Part shown: positions 20,601 to 31,100 of the stretch, one piece after another
How the letters are laid out: each line of letters begins with the position of its first letter
Position numbering within the stretch: the stretch's first letter is position 1
Origin: Reticulitermes speratus
Lineage: Eukaryota; Arthropoda; Insecta; Blattodea; Rhinotermitidae
Direction of reading: 5' to 3'
DNA length: 64,000 nt
NCBI GenBank assembly: GCA_021186555.1
Contig: JAJKFL010000004.1
Coordinates: 26,812,406 to 26,876,405 of the forward strand
Made by a program: the position numbers and the translations under genes
The notes under the pieces: model-generated
The model's input: only the letters and a program-made list of their open reading frames with translations
Databases searched by the model: none
What the model was told of the DNA's origin: nothing

Positions 20601-23598
20601 GAAATGAATATCTAACTGACAGCATATTTACAGATAAACACAAAACATTCATATTACAGCTGCATGCAAGCATTGACGACCTGAAGGAGGCAGTGAATCC
20701 AAAAATCCTTCCTAAAGAATATGGGGGAGAAGTGCCTCTTGCAGACATGATCGGTGAGTTTGTTCTTCCTCACTGAAATTTTATATTTTCATTGTTACAA
20801 CTATTTTCCATATATTAAGGATTTAACACCGTAATACTATTGTCACCTTAATGAGATCTTTGACTAGTATTCATAACCACTTATTATTAAATACAATTCA
20901 GTAAACTACAGACCATCTTCAGAACCTACTAATTGCTCTTGTGGTAAAGAAATTTCCCACACTTTGTGGAACTTGAAGATATGTTGCCATGTTTATATAG
21001 ACCCTGTTGTGAGTTATTTCTATGCAGTTCATACATTTTTTCTTTAATATCCAATTTAAATCTTTACTATTCTATCTCCCAAATGGCCTCATTCCTTCAG
21101 GTTTTCTAACTAAAACTTTTTATGCAGTTCTAATTTCTCCCAAGTGCATATCATTCTCCTCCGATTTCATTATCCATGATTTGTGAGAACAAATTAAGAA
21201 GGTCCTCAGTGCACAGTTTTATCCATTCTTCTATTACTTACACGTTATATAAATTCTCTCCTAACCTCTTTCTTTTCACACACCTTCCATTTTTTTTTCT
21301 ATAGGATGAGAGACCACATTTCCTACCCCTAAGAAACAGCAGGTAAAACTGTAGTTTTGTATATTTTAATTGTTAGGTTTAGGCTTATTAATTCTATTTG
21401 GAATAAGGAAAAACTACTTTATCAGTGGACAGGGTCAATTATTGTACCTATTTATAAAACAGTGATAAAACTGACTGCAGTAATTATCAAGGAATATCAC
21501 TATTACCAGCTACATACACAAATTTATCCAACACTCTTCTGTTGATATTAAATACATATGTAGATGAAATTGCTGGGAATAATCAGTATGGATTTGAACA
21601 TAAATCACCTACTGGTCAGACCTTCTCCATTTTTCATACACTTCAGAAAAGATGGGAATAAGATGGTGCAGTACTTCAGTTATTTATAGTCTTCAAGAGA
21701 GCTCGCAATATGGTCAGGAAGGAAGTTCTATGTACCATTTTCGCTGAGTTTGGTATACTCATGAAACTATTTTCATTGTTGATAATGTGTTTAAATGAAA
21801 CTTATAAACACTTGTTGGCATAAATATTTTGTCAGATATGTTTCCTACTCAGAATGGTCTTAAACAAAGAGATGCTTCATCTGCATTGATTTTCAACTTT
21901 TCTTTAGAATGTGCCATGAGGAAGGTCCAAGAAAACCAGGAATGATGGAAATTGAATAGGACATATCAGCTTATGATTTGTGCTTATGTTATTAATTCAG
22001 TGGGTGAAAACAAAGAATAAAAAGAAAAATGCAGAATGTCTATTAGTGGCTAGTAAATAGATTGATGTAGAAGTAAATGCAGAGAAAACTAATTATATAC
22101 TCATGTTTTGTCAGCAGAATGCAGGACAAAATTATGACATAAAGGGAGATAATAAATCATATGAATATGTGGCAAAGTTCAGATGTTTGGGAAGGGCACT
22201 AACAAAGGAAACAACATTCATAAGCCAAGTAGGCATAGATCAAATTCAAGGGCTGCCTCTTACTATTCAGTTCAGAATATTTGTTTTACTGTGTGTGTTA
22301 TCTAAAGACAAAAATATTAAAGTATAAAGTCTATAATTTTATCTGTTGTTTTGTATGGTTCTGAAACTTGATCTCTCATGGTGGAGAAGAAGGTGTCCAA
22401 GAACAGGTTGCTGAAGAGAATATTTGGACCTAAGAGGGAGAAAACTGCATATTGGGAATTTCATGATTTGTACTCATTACCAAATATTATTAGACTGATC
22501 AAATCAATTAGGATTAGAATGGTAGGGCATTTGGCATAAATGAAAGAAAAAAGAAAATGCATGCAGCAATGTTGTGGTAGGAATACCTGAATGAAAGAGG
22601 CCACTTGGAAGACCTAAGCTTAGGTGGAAAAATGATATTCAAGTGGCTTGTAAAGGACTAGGATGGAAGAGTGTGGACTGCATTCACTTGACTCAGGACA
22701 GGGAACACATAATGAATTTTCAGGTTCCATTAAATGCAGGAAATTTCTCGACCAGCTGAGCAATATTAGCTGGCCAAGAAGGACCATTTGCAGTGGAAAT
22801 GTCTGTTGGTTGGTTAGTTTTATAGATGAAAGGCAGGCATACAAAAGGATCTTAGGGTGTTTAAACCAAGGAAATCAAAACAAACATGATGTACAATATA
22901 ACAGCAGCATTGAATTTACACATTTTTAACCAGTACCTCTTACAAGATGGGAAATTTTGGGATTAGGTGTGTAATACCATAAGATGGGATCAAATGATGG
23001 GATTTTGTGGTGAGAGTTGTGAGTATTAGGTTCTATAATAGGACATTTCTTGTATTGTTTTCATATCTAATAAATACCCAGGGACTACCTTGTAATAAGG
23101 AATTAGTCAGTCAGCCATCTACATATTTTAAAATTTAAGATTATATATATATATATTATTGTATGTGCAAAAGCCATGGGCCCTTTTCTTCAATTCTTCT
23201 ATTCAATCAATTTTGTGTTTTTTTAAAAGGCAAATAGCATGGCCTTGACAGGTTATTTATGTGGTCTATGTGGTAAGCTTATTTTAAAAGTTCAACAAGT
23301 GAGGCTTAAGGAGTAGCTCTTTGGCCTTTCACTATGCCCATGATTTAGGCTATTTTTAGTATAAGAAAGACCACTCAGTCTGACACCCAACTTAACAAGA
23401 TCTAGAACTAAGTAATCTGCATATAAAATTATAATTTTTACAGCTCAGTTCAGGAAGCAGCTAGAGGCAAAACGTGAAGCAATAAAGGCATTGGACAAAA
23501 TGGAAATTGAAGTGACTTCAAAAGGAAAGTATGTAGCTGACATGGAAGATGAATTAGCAGGAATAGCTGGTAGCTTTCGTCAACTGCAGGTTGACTGA
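17468..23598 (+). CDS. CRAL-TRIO lipid-transfer protein (clavesin/alpha-TTP-like)
   Basis: Six coding exons: 17468-17678, 18363-18584, 19188-19381, 19821-19937, 20660-20753 and 23444-23598. They sum to 993 bases and give 330 aa with all phases agreeing. Residues about 1-25 are acidic (DDDDDGSK). About 72-98 form the CRAL-TRIO N-terminal helical region (VFLLRFLRTKKFSIPLAQ, LERYL). About 115-280 form the lipid-binding CRAL-TRIO domain, with the family's late LPKEYGGEVP block in exon 5. A charged tail of about 50 residues (KQLEAKREAIKALDKME) follows. Relatives (alpha-tocopherol transfer protein, CRALBP, clavesin) are soluble carriers that move a hydrophobic ligand or bind phosphoinositides. The ligand here cannot be told. 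The ATG at 17,468 was chosen because a splice acceptor lies at 17,458-17,459, implying an upstream non-coding exon. Intron 5 holds two LINE copies. Polyadenylation candidates include AATAAA near 24,655 and 25,270. Confidence 0.88.
18363..18584 (+). CDS. CRAL-TRIO gene coding exon 2
   Basis: Acceptor TTTACAG, donor G|GTGAGT. Encodes VFLLRFLRTKKF through LPQRDDLGRQVILTCA, the CRAL-TRIO-N region and the start of the lipid-binding domain. Confidence 0.9.
19188..19381 (+). CDS. CRAL-TRIO gene coding exon 3
   Basis: Acceptor TTTACAG, donor CAA|GTAAGT. Encodes ARFDPYKYTSVHMTRCHSL through LSDIRKILQCIQ. It contains the QIRGYSYCNDESELTMGH strand-turn that replaces the usual I-N-G-F-x-x-I-x-D in vertebrate relatives. 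Confidence 0.88.
19821..19937 (+). CDS. CRAL-TRIO gene coding exon 4
   Basis: Acceptor TTCTTACAG, donor ATG|GTGAGT, phase 0 on both sides (39 codons). Encodes THFFNVPHYANKVFEFFISL, the conserved hydrophobic helix that gates the ligand cavity in the family. Confidence 0.9.
20660..20753 (+). CDS. CRAL-TRIO gene coding exon 5
   Basis: Acceptor ATATTACAG, donor G|GTGAGT. Encodes LHASIDDLKEAVNPKILPKE then YGGEVPLADMI, the conserved end of the domain. Confidence 0.9.
20930..21345 (-). mobile_element. LINE 3' end, antisense, in CRAL-TRIO intron 5
   Basis: AATTGCTCTTGTGGTAAAG, AGAAATTTCCCACACTTTGT, then CATTCTCCTCCGATTTCAT and GATGAGAGACCACATTTCC match the antisense block order of the RTE-like LINE. 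It abuts the sense copy at 21,370, so the two lie with their 5' sides facing each other. Confidence 0.55.
21370..22765 (+). mobile_element. decayed RTE-like LINE with reverse-transcriptase remains
   Basis: The longest copy of this LINE family here, in intron 5 of the CRAL-TRIO gene. In broken frames I can follow the reverse transcriptase: GSIIVPIYKT (finger), then FKRARNM-like palm, QNGLKQRDAS, EVNAEKTNYILM, YVAKFRCLGRALTKE (thumb), VLYGSET near 22,345, FGPKREKTAYWEFHDL, IRMVGHLA, RPLGRPKLRWKNDIQ and LTQDREHIMNFQVPLNAG. Stops and shifts throughout, no YADD intact. It is 5'-truncated and lacks the endonuclease. Confidence 0.7.
23444..23598 (+). CDS. CRAL-TRIO gene coding exon 6 and stop
   Basis: Acceptor TTTTTACAG. 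Encodes AQFRKQLEAKREAIKALDKM and a tail ending QLQVD, stop TGA at 23,596-23,598. Confidence 0.88.
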
Positions 23599-24324
23599 AC
23601 AATACAGTGATGAGAACTAGTCTAAAACTGCCACATATACCTATGTAGTCTAACTTGATTTTATAGGATCTCATGAATCATGGCAGGAATTGTCAGATGC
23701 AATTCTATTTCATATTTTCATAAGAGGTAAAATTAAAACTATTTTTCTCTGCAAGCATTAGCCTAATGAATTTAAACTTGCAACTACTAGGTTTTAGTTC
23801 AGAATCTATGGATATGTAAACATGACATTCTTTGCCACTGTCATTGCACAATTCTTAATTTTCATTGTGCAATTTACAACTCATGTTTGTTTTGGAAGAA
23901 CACAAGTGCAGACATTTCTGGTTCTGTTACATGGTGTATAAGTACAGCATGTATACGAACTGTTAGACTTTTTAGTGCTGGCATCTGAAACTCATAAGGG
24001 AAAATAAGGAAGATGACACACAGCAACTAAAAAATTTGACTTGCTCAAAGCTCCTGCTGGATCTGTAAATCACATGTGTGTTCAAAAACAGCGAGAAGCT
24101 ACTTTTTAATGAGTTTTGGCTACATTAAAAGTAAAAATGGCAAGAGAAGCATCATGTAAATTCAAGGGAAACTACCGAAGCTACAAGAATTTCAAGAGCT
24201 TGAGTTGTAGTGGAATGCATAATATTCCCAGGAATAAATTGTATAAGTAAAATACACATTTTTCTTTCTTCACATGAAAGCAAATCTCTTACTGTACCCT
24301 CATACCCCAAGCTGATGACACAAT

Positions 24325-24625
24325 TCTACAGGTCTGTATCAAAGTACAGTTGTGCCCTGGCAATGTATTAGCTTGTGATCTGAGAGACCTGTATCAAAAT
24401 GCAGTAGTGCTATGAGCATGCAGTTAACTTGTGATCTGAGAGACTTATATCAAAATATAGTAGTGCTCTGGCCATCTGGTGAACTTGTGATTTGAGAGAC
24501 CTATATCAATATACAGTGGTTCTTTGACCATCCACTTAACTTAGGATTTGAGAGACCTCTATAGGTATAAAGTGTTTCTCTGGTCATCCACTTAATTTGT
24601 GATTTGAGAGACCTATGTTAGGACT
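24325..24625 (+). repeat. 56-bp minisatellite, about five copies
   Basis: The anchor TGAGAGAC occurs at 24381, 24437 (TGAGAGACTT), 24493, 24549 and 24605, each exactly 56 bases apart. A weaker unit begins near 24,325. The units share GTATCAAAATGCAGTAGTGC and AACTTGTGATCTGAGAGAC with substitutions but no length change. It lies about 730 bases downstream of the CRAL-TRIO stop, so it may be in that gene's 3' untranslated region. Confidence 0.9.
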
Positions 24626-26157
24626 TGTTCTATCAACCTGATTGGATTGATGGAAATAAAAATAAAGTAAGTAAGTATATAATAGTGCTTAGGGTGTCCA
24701 TTTAAATGCAGCCTGCATCCTCCAGTTGTATACTACAACACCCACCAAAATATGATATAGTCAGTTATTAATTTGGAAAGGCCATGTGATTCATATCTGG
24801 GCAGATTCATCATAAATTAAGGTCCATTTGCTTCTACTGTTCATATATGTGATCCTATATATCACCCTTACACAGTAGTTACCAATGATCCTTGTCAATA
24901 CATACATCCGCAACAGTCTTCTTTCCATTTTTTTCTTTTCTATAACCTTCTGGCTAAGAACAGCAAGACATGTCACTAGCTCATTCTCTAGAGACATTTA
25001 GATAACACAAATACTCAATTAAGTTTCTACATATATTCGATGTGCATGACTGACAGATTTTTTAAATAGTGATATCATATTCTGACTATCTTGTGACGAA
25101 TGCCACAATTTCGTATCATGAAGTCTGCATGCACTTTCCACATCATGAGAATGTAAATAATGTATTTGTCTCACTTAAATAGAGAGGTTATGTTTTATTA
25201 AAGATAATTATTTTTTGCACAACACTATGTATATTTAGAGTATATATTTTTCATGCTGTTATAATTTTAATAAAATATATTTCCATTTGTTGCTGGTGGT
25301 ATAAAGTTACCAAGAATTCTAGAGATGTAGTCATTAGAGTTTCCTTTCAGTGAAGGAAAATGTTCTATGAAATGTACATCATAATTAGAAAATGATTCCT
25401 AATACATATGTTATCAGTGTTTCATTGCAGGATTGTAAAATCCACTATTCCCATAATCTTAATGCAAGGTGATGGAACAATGCACTTATTGGACCACTTT
25501 TTTACTGCAAAACAAACAAAAAAATTTACACTGTATTAACTTTGTTGTTCTTATGGTCCATAAATTAAATGGCTGTCCAATTATACATAATTTATTAGAA
25601 ATCATTGTACTGTAATTGTATGTGGGATAGATGATGTCTATTGAGTGATATTAAAATAGGACTATGTTAATAATTCATTGTACTGGTTTTATATGCTGTT
25701 CAGAAATATATTGTTAAAAAATGATTAATAACAAGATATTCAAACCTGCTAATCTTACCCATTTCTTATCCAAATACCTAAATATTAAGATTTTACTTTA
25801 CTGCTGGTAGTGGTATCCATTATCACTTATATTAATATTAGTACTGGTATCTATTGCTGTATTATGTAGGCCTACTTACATACTGTAACTATTTATTTCA
25901 ACACAAATAATTAATAAAAATTATATTAGATGGCATCTGTATTGTAAATAATTGCAATTTCATTTGTGTGGTTTGAGGTTTTCATGGCAGTGGCGATGAA
26001 GATCCCATTTTTATGTGGTATGATGCCATGTTGATTGGTCAATAGCTGCCAACGTTCTGGAGATGCCCACACTTTAGTGTGTGCTGTATTTAGACAAAAC
26101 GAGAGGTGATAAATGCCCATGAGGAGTTTTTGGTTTTTCACAGTGTTGCAGTTGAGG
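24626..26157. other. 3' UTR or intergenic, no gene seen
   Basis: AT-rich. AATAAA-type signals near 24,655 and 25,270 are candidates for the end of the CRAL-TRIO transcript. No coding region recognised. Confidence 0.4.
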
Positions 26158-26329
26158 TCTCCATTCTTCTGAGATGTGGCGCAATGTCACTGGGTGAATG
26201 GTGTCTGACGTTTCAAAACAGCAAAATGGCTCATCTTTGGACATTTGACCCTTGAAGAAGAGACCATCATGGAAACATCAGGCACCAATCACCCAATCAT
26301 TCAAAGCTATATCCCAGAATAACGGAGTC
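26158..26329. repeat. foldback element, about 56-bp arms
   Basis: Left arm CCATTCTTCTGAGATGTGGC...GTCTGACGTTTC (26,161-26,214), right arm GAAACATCAGGCACCAATCA...ATCCCAGAATAACGG (26,272-26,325). Both arms end inward in a GACGTTTC/GAAACATC block next to CTCATCTTT and GAAGAAGAG. This is the same architecture as the hammerhead-bearing foldbacks, with a decayed core. The CATTCTTCTG start is shared with the foldback at 42,915. Confidence 0.65.
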
Positions 26330-27344
26330 CACATCCAAAATGGGTCATTGCACCCGCCTACAAATGACTATAAAATAATTGTAATACAGAATATTTATAT
26401 AAATACAGAACCATAGATATATTTTAAAAATATCTACATTAAGCTACACAATTTATGTCATACTGTTTCTGAACTGCTGCTTTAAAAATGAATGTAACTA
26501 TTATCACAGTATGTGCATTTCACACTCAGCTGTGTCACAACACAATGCATGACACCTGCAAAGTGAGACATAATATTGGGGTGTTACAGCAGAACAAGTT
26601 TGCCTCTCTATTTTAGTGTTTGCCTGAAATATGTATCTAATTTTATCACCGTGGATTTTACTCATAAGAACATCAATGAACTGCTAAATTAGGAAATAAT
26701 GTAGATTATTGTTAGCCACACAGATGTAGCAATGTGCTATGAATACAATGACTGAGCAACCGAATCTGACACTTCGCCAGCAGATAACAGGATGTACTCT
26801 TCTAATTCTTTATAGCAAAGTGTGTACAGTACATCCTTTTACAGAGACAGCTTACATCAACACCAATTAAATTGATTAAACCTCTACCTATTTTTAATTT
26901 TAATATGATTGCTTTCTATACCATACCAACTGTTGAAAGTTCAATATATAAAAAGAAATTACCACATTTTGTGTTTATTTAATTTGTCTCTTAATTTCAG
27001 GTATTACTGATACTCATCACTAAACAGAATTGTCATATTTTTAAATGATATAAACAATAAATGGAAAAATACCGATTCAACCTCTCAATTCCTTTTGAAC
27101 TACAATACATGCCACCAAAGTGGCTGACACTACTCACTACTGAAAGATGATCATTAACATTAGGCAAATAATTTGAGGACAAACATAGAGCTAATGTTTC
27201 ATTGCAAAATTTGTTATCTTACAATTTTGTCTGGGTAACAATTATGCCGCAATTTTTAACAAGACAAAACTCACTTGTGGACATTAATTGCCCAACTTGG
27301 TTTCTAGAATGTAAAGGTGAAGCGGTATCTGTGCTTAATTAAGC
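26330..27344. other. intergenic, no gene seen
   Basis: AT-rich, no gene or recognised repeat. Confidence 0.4.
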
Positions 27345-27570
27345 ACCATGCCTTGCAGCGGTATGGGGGTGTGGATGTATGACTCCATTTATTTTTAATC
27401 TTGACATTAGATAGAGGTGAATGTTAACTTCATGATCCGGCCGCTTTACCCAACGGAACGATCCAGCGGTACCCATTTCATAGCAATCAGGGTAGGCGCA
27501 TGAGCCGGTCTGAACGCCTGACAAGAAAAAAAATTTGCTGCTCGTGCCGGAAATAGAACCATGATTCTAT
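27345..27570 (-). mobile_element. tRNA-derived SINE, family A, antisense
   Basis: GGGGGTGTGGATGTATGACT, CCGGCCGCTTTACCCAACGG, CCCATTTCATAGCAATCAGG and GCCGGAAATAGAACCATGAT follow the antisense block order of family A. Confidence 0.6.
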
Positions 27571-27640
27571 CATACAGCTCTTTAACCAACCAATGCACAT
27601 TTATTATTCTTTATTATACAATACAATTTACCATAAAACT

Positions 27641-27690
27641 AGTCCGACATGTTTCGAATCCCTATTTTGGGATCATCATCAGGGCCTTGG
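27641..27690 (-). ncRNA. hammerhead-ribozyme-like motif, intact core
   Basis: On the minus strand: arm AAGGCC, core CTGATGA, T, hairpin GATCCC-AAAATA-GGGATTC (one bulged base), GAAACATGTC, then arm GGACTAG. The core CUGAUGA...GAAA...GUC is the textbook consensus, including a GUC cleavage triplet, with one extra U after the core. The outer arms pair with one mismatch. It lies about 300 bases upstream of the zinc-finger gene's start codon, in antisense. Confidence 0.5.
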
Positions 27691-27987
27691 ATTGTGAATT
27701 ACACAAATTACAAATCAACAATAATGGTACCTTTTACAAGTACAAAGAATCACGATTCCTTGGCCGTCAAGCCCCTAGGCTGGTCACTATGCCGACTCCA
27801 AAGCATGTCAATTTTGTCATTTATTTGTTTTTATCGTCTTCAAATTTCACATCCTTTTTTGCTTATTTTTGTCTTTCTGGAAGGGATTTTTGTTTTTAAT
27901 TACATAATCAGTTGTCAGTTCTGACTCGGTACAAAATGGAAGTACATGTGAAGTTGGTTGGTATGTGTTGTTAGTAAGAAATTAAGC

Positions 27988-28140
27988 ATGAGTGACGACG
28001 ACAGTATAAATTTAAATCTTTCAGAAATATGCCGACTTTGCCTAACTCATGAAGAACGTATGTTGCCAATCTTTGACAATAAAGCTGGTGTGCAGGCACC
28101 GCCTCTACCAGTAAAAATAATGACGTGTGCGTCAGTTAAG
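27988..28140 (+). CDS. ZAD zinc-finger gene exon 1
   Basis: [20 protein letters not shown] through KIMTCASVK. First ZAD cysteine pair. Donor AAG|GTTAGA, phase 0. Confidence 0.87.
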
Positions 28141-31100
28141 GTTAGAGTTGCTTAATCTCTCTCTTCGCGTGCGCGACGTAATGATAAGCTGTCAGTCTTG
28201 TTAAATTATGTAGCACCGTAGTTAGTAGATTAAGTAGGAAGATTTAGCATGTAATTTTACCACTTTCTGACACAAAATCACGTTTCAGGTAGTAGCTGGA
28301 GACGGCTTACCAGAGTTGATTTGTCACCAATGTGCTGTTCATGTAGACAGTTGGTACAGGTTCAAGAAACAATGTCAGAAGTCAGATTCTACTCTGAGGC
28401 GGTACATTAGTAGACAACAATTGGATTCTGAAAATGATGTAAGATATTTACATACAACTGTACAAAGAATGGTATGAACAATGACAAACTTTGAAACCAT
28501 GATTGTTATCATCGGGGAAACTGTGTGCTTGCAGATTCTTACGGGTGACTGCTGAAACTTCCATGAACTGCCTTCATTTTTAAGGAAATGATAAATCATT
28601 ATTCAGCAGGTGGTTTTGTATTTATATTTGAGCTGGCATAGCATAGTCAGTATCGTGACTATGGATGATCCGGGATTCGATTCCCAGCAGGTACAAGAGA
28701 TTAATCTTGTCTCCAAAAGGTCCACACTGTCTGTGGGGCCCACCCAGTCAATGGGTACCAGAGGTTCTTTTCCTGGGGGTAAAGCAGTCATGCTTGAAGC
28801 TGACTCCTCACCTCCATATAATATTGATGTTAAGAATGATAGGAGCTGTGCATTTACTCCTGCTTGCTGTATGCCTTAATGGTGTGCACAGGGATGACTT
28901 TACCTTTTATTTATATCTTGTTTGTACTTTATTTGACGATGTTGTTTGTATCTAACTGTGAATATTGCTGGGTGGTAGGTGATTCCCCAATTTCCTGTTA
29001 CTTTCTACCTTGTTAGTCCCAAATATCTTTCTCAGCACCCTATTCTCAAACACACTAAGTCTGTGTTATTTCCTTATTGTGAGAAAGCAAACATCACACC
29101 TGTATGAAAGCACAGGCAAAATTATATTTCTGTGTATTTTAATGTTTGTATTTGTAGATAACAAATAGGAAGAAAAGATATTCTGGACTGAATGGTAGCA
29201 GGCATTGCCTGAAATTAATATGCTGTTAATGTCTTCATGTATGTAAATTTGATACATGCCAGTGTACTTAATTTTCTCAGTATTTACTTCTAGACCAGCC
29301 TCTTTAGAAGTGATTAATAAAGCTAGGTGTTTTTGTTCATAGTGTTTGTTTTGGAACACCTCTGAAATTTACATTGACCAACAGAAAGTGTGCGTTGCTA
29401 GGTTTGTGAAGAACCACAAAACATAAATTTCCAGAAAGTAGCTATACCCATGCGTCTTGAATATGCAGCAGAAATAACCACCACATCATAGTCTTTTCAT
29501 TCTGATAATCCAGTATTTTTTTAGGGTGAAGAGGAGACCATTAGAAGAGGACTCAGGACAAGGAGGAAGCAAACAACTCTTAATACTCGAAGGCGAGCAA
29601 TTGCTGCTGCTAAAGAAGCTGCTGCAATAGAAAGAAAAAGAAGTGCTGAAGCAAGAATATTTGCTAATGATCTGGCTGAATATGATGTGGAGGTTGGTAG
29701 CACTGTCCACATTTATTGGCATATTTGTTACTACCAACTTAAACTGCTACAGTGTTTGCAGAGCAGAGCAGAGCCCCCTTTGTTGTCTGGGTTGAACCTG
29801 TTCTGCCATTCACACTTGTCAGGGAACCTAACTGTGAATGGCTTGTAGTATGCATATCTCAGAAGCATCCTGTCAGACCCCATTTGTAGGATGGGTTCAT
29901 GCTCCATATCCCAAGATTTTTTGGTGTGACCAAAGTTAGTGGATTCAGGTTTTCACTGTTGGTTACACATTAGTCTGTAGATCCCTGCCTGGGCCTCTGC
30001 CTCAATCATCACATGAAGAGGAGGAAGTTCCAGGAGGACCTCCATTGCAGCTGTTGGGGTTGTCTTCATCACCCCTGTAATAGCCAGACAGGCAAATCTC
30101 TGTATTTTACTGAGCTCTGTCCTGCTGACATTGTATCTGACCCTCGGCCACCAAACCGTGGAGCCGTAGGTCAATACGGGTCCGTCACCATGGTGTAGAT
30201 CCAATGCACTCCCCTGGGTGTCAGACCCCAGGTTTAATCAAATGTGCCCTTACAGGTACAAAAAGCCCTGTAGGCCTTATTCATCACGTTTTTCAGCTGT
30301 GCCTTCCATGTCAATTCCTTGTCCAGAATAAGTCCAAGGTATTTGACCGCGGTAGTCAGCTGCAAAGTGTTCAGAGAGGGTTGGTTCTTTTAGGCCCCTT
30401 AAATCTCTCTTCCTGGTGACTGGTACTATCACCATCTTTTGTAGATTGACAGCTGTGTCCTATCTTACCACTGTTGTACCATACTCAAAGCCTCCTGTAG
30501 AAGCTCTGAGACAATGTTTGGGAATTTTCCATGGATAAGGATAGCAATGTCATCTGAATATCCCAGTGTATAGTAGCCATTCCCATTGAGTCCTCCTATG
30601 AGTTTGTCCACAATCAGGCTCCACAACAGAGGTGATAGAATGCGTACAGCCCCTGGCCACAGACCCCTCCAGAGTTTCTCCTGCAAGCGTGGCTGTGATT
30701 TTCCTGCTGCTCAGCATGGAGCCGATCCAATGACAGATCGTGTCTCCAAGCCCATGCTGTTTGGCAGCCTTTGTTATGTTGTCAAATGAGGTGCTATCAT
30801 AAGCTTCCTCAATATCTAGGAAAGCTCCAAATGTAACTTCCCTGTTTTCCACTGCTTCCTCTGTATGTGTGATCACATGATGCAGTGCAGTTTCAGTGGA
30901 CTTCCCTGGTTGGTAGGCAAATTGGTATCGACGTAGGGGACATAGCCCAAAAATCTCATCCCTAATATGCCTGTCTACCAATTTTTTTTATCGTTTTCAG
31001 CATGAAGGATGATAGACTAATAGGACGATATGCCTTAGCCTCGGCATAGTTGGCCTTCCTGGGTTTAGGTATAAACATCACCTTGACCTGCATCCAAGCT

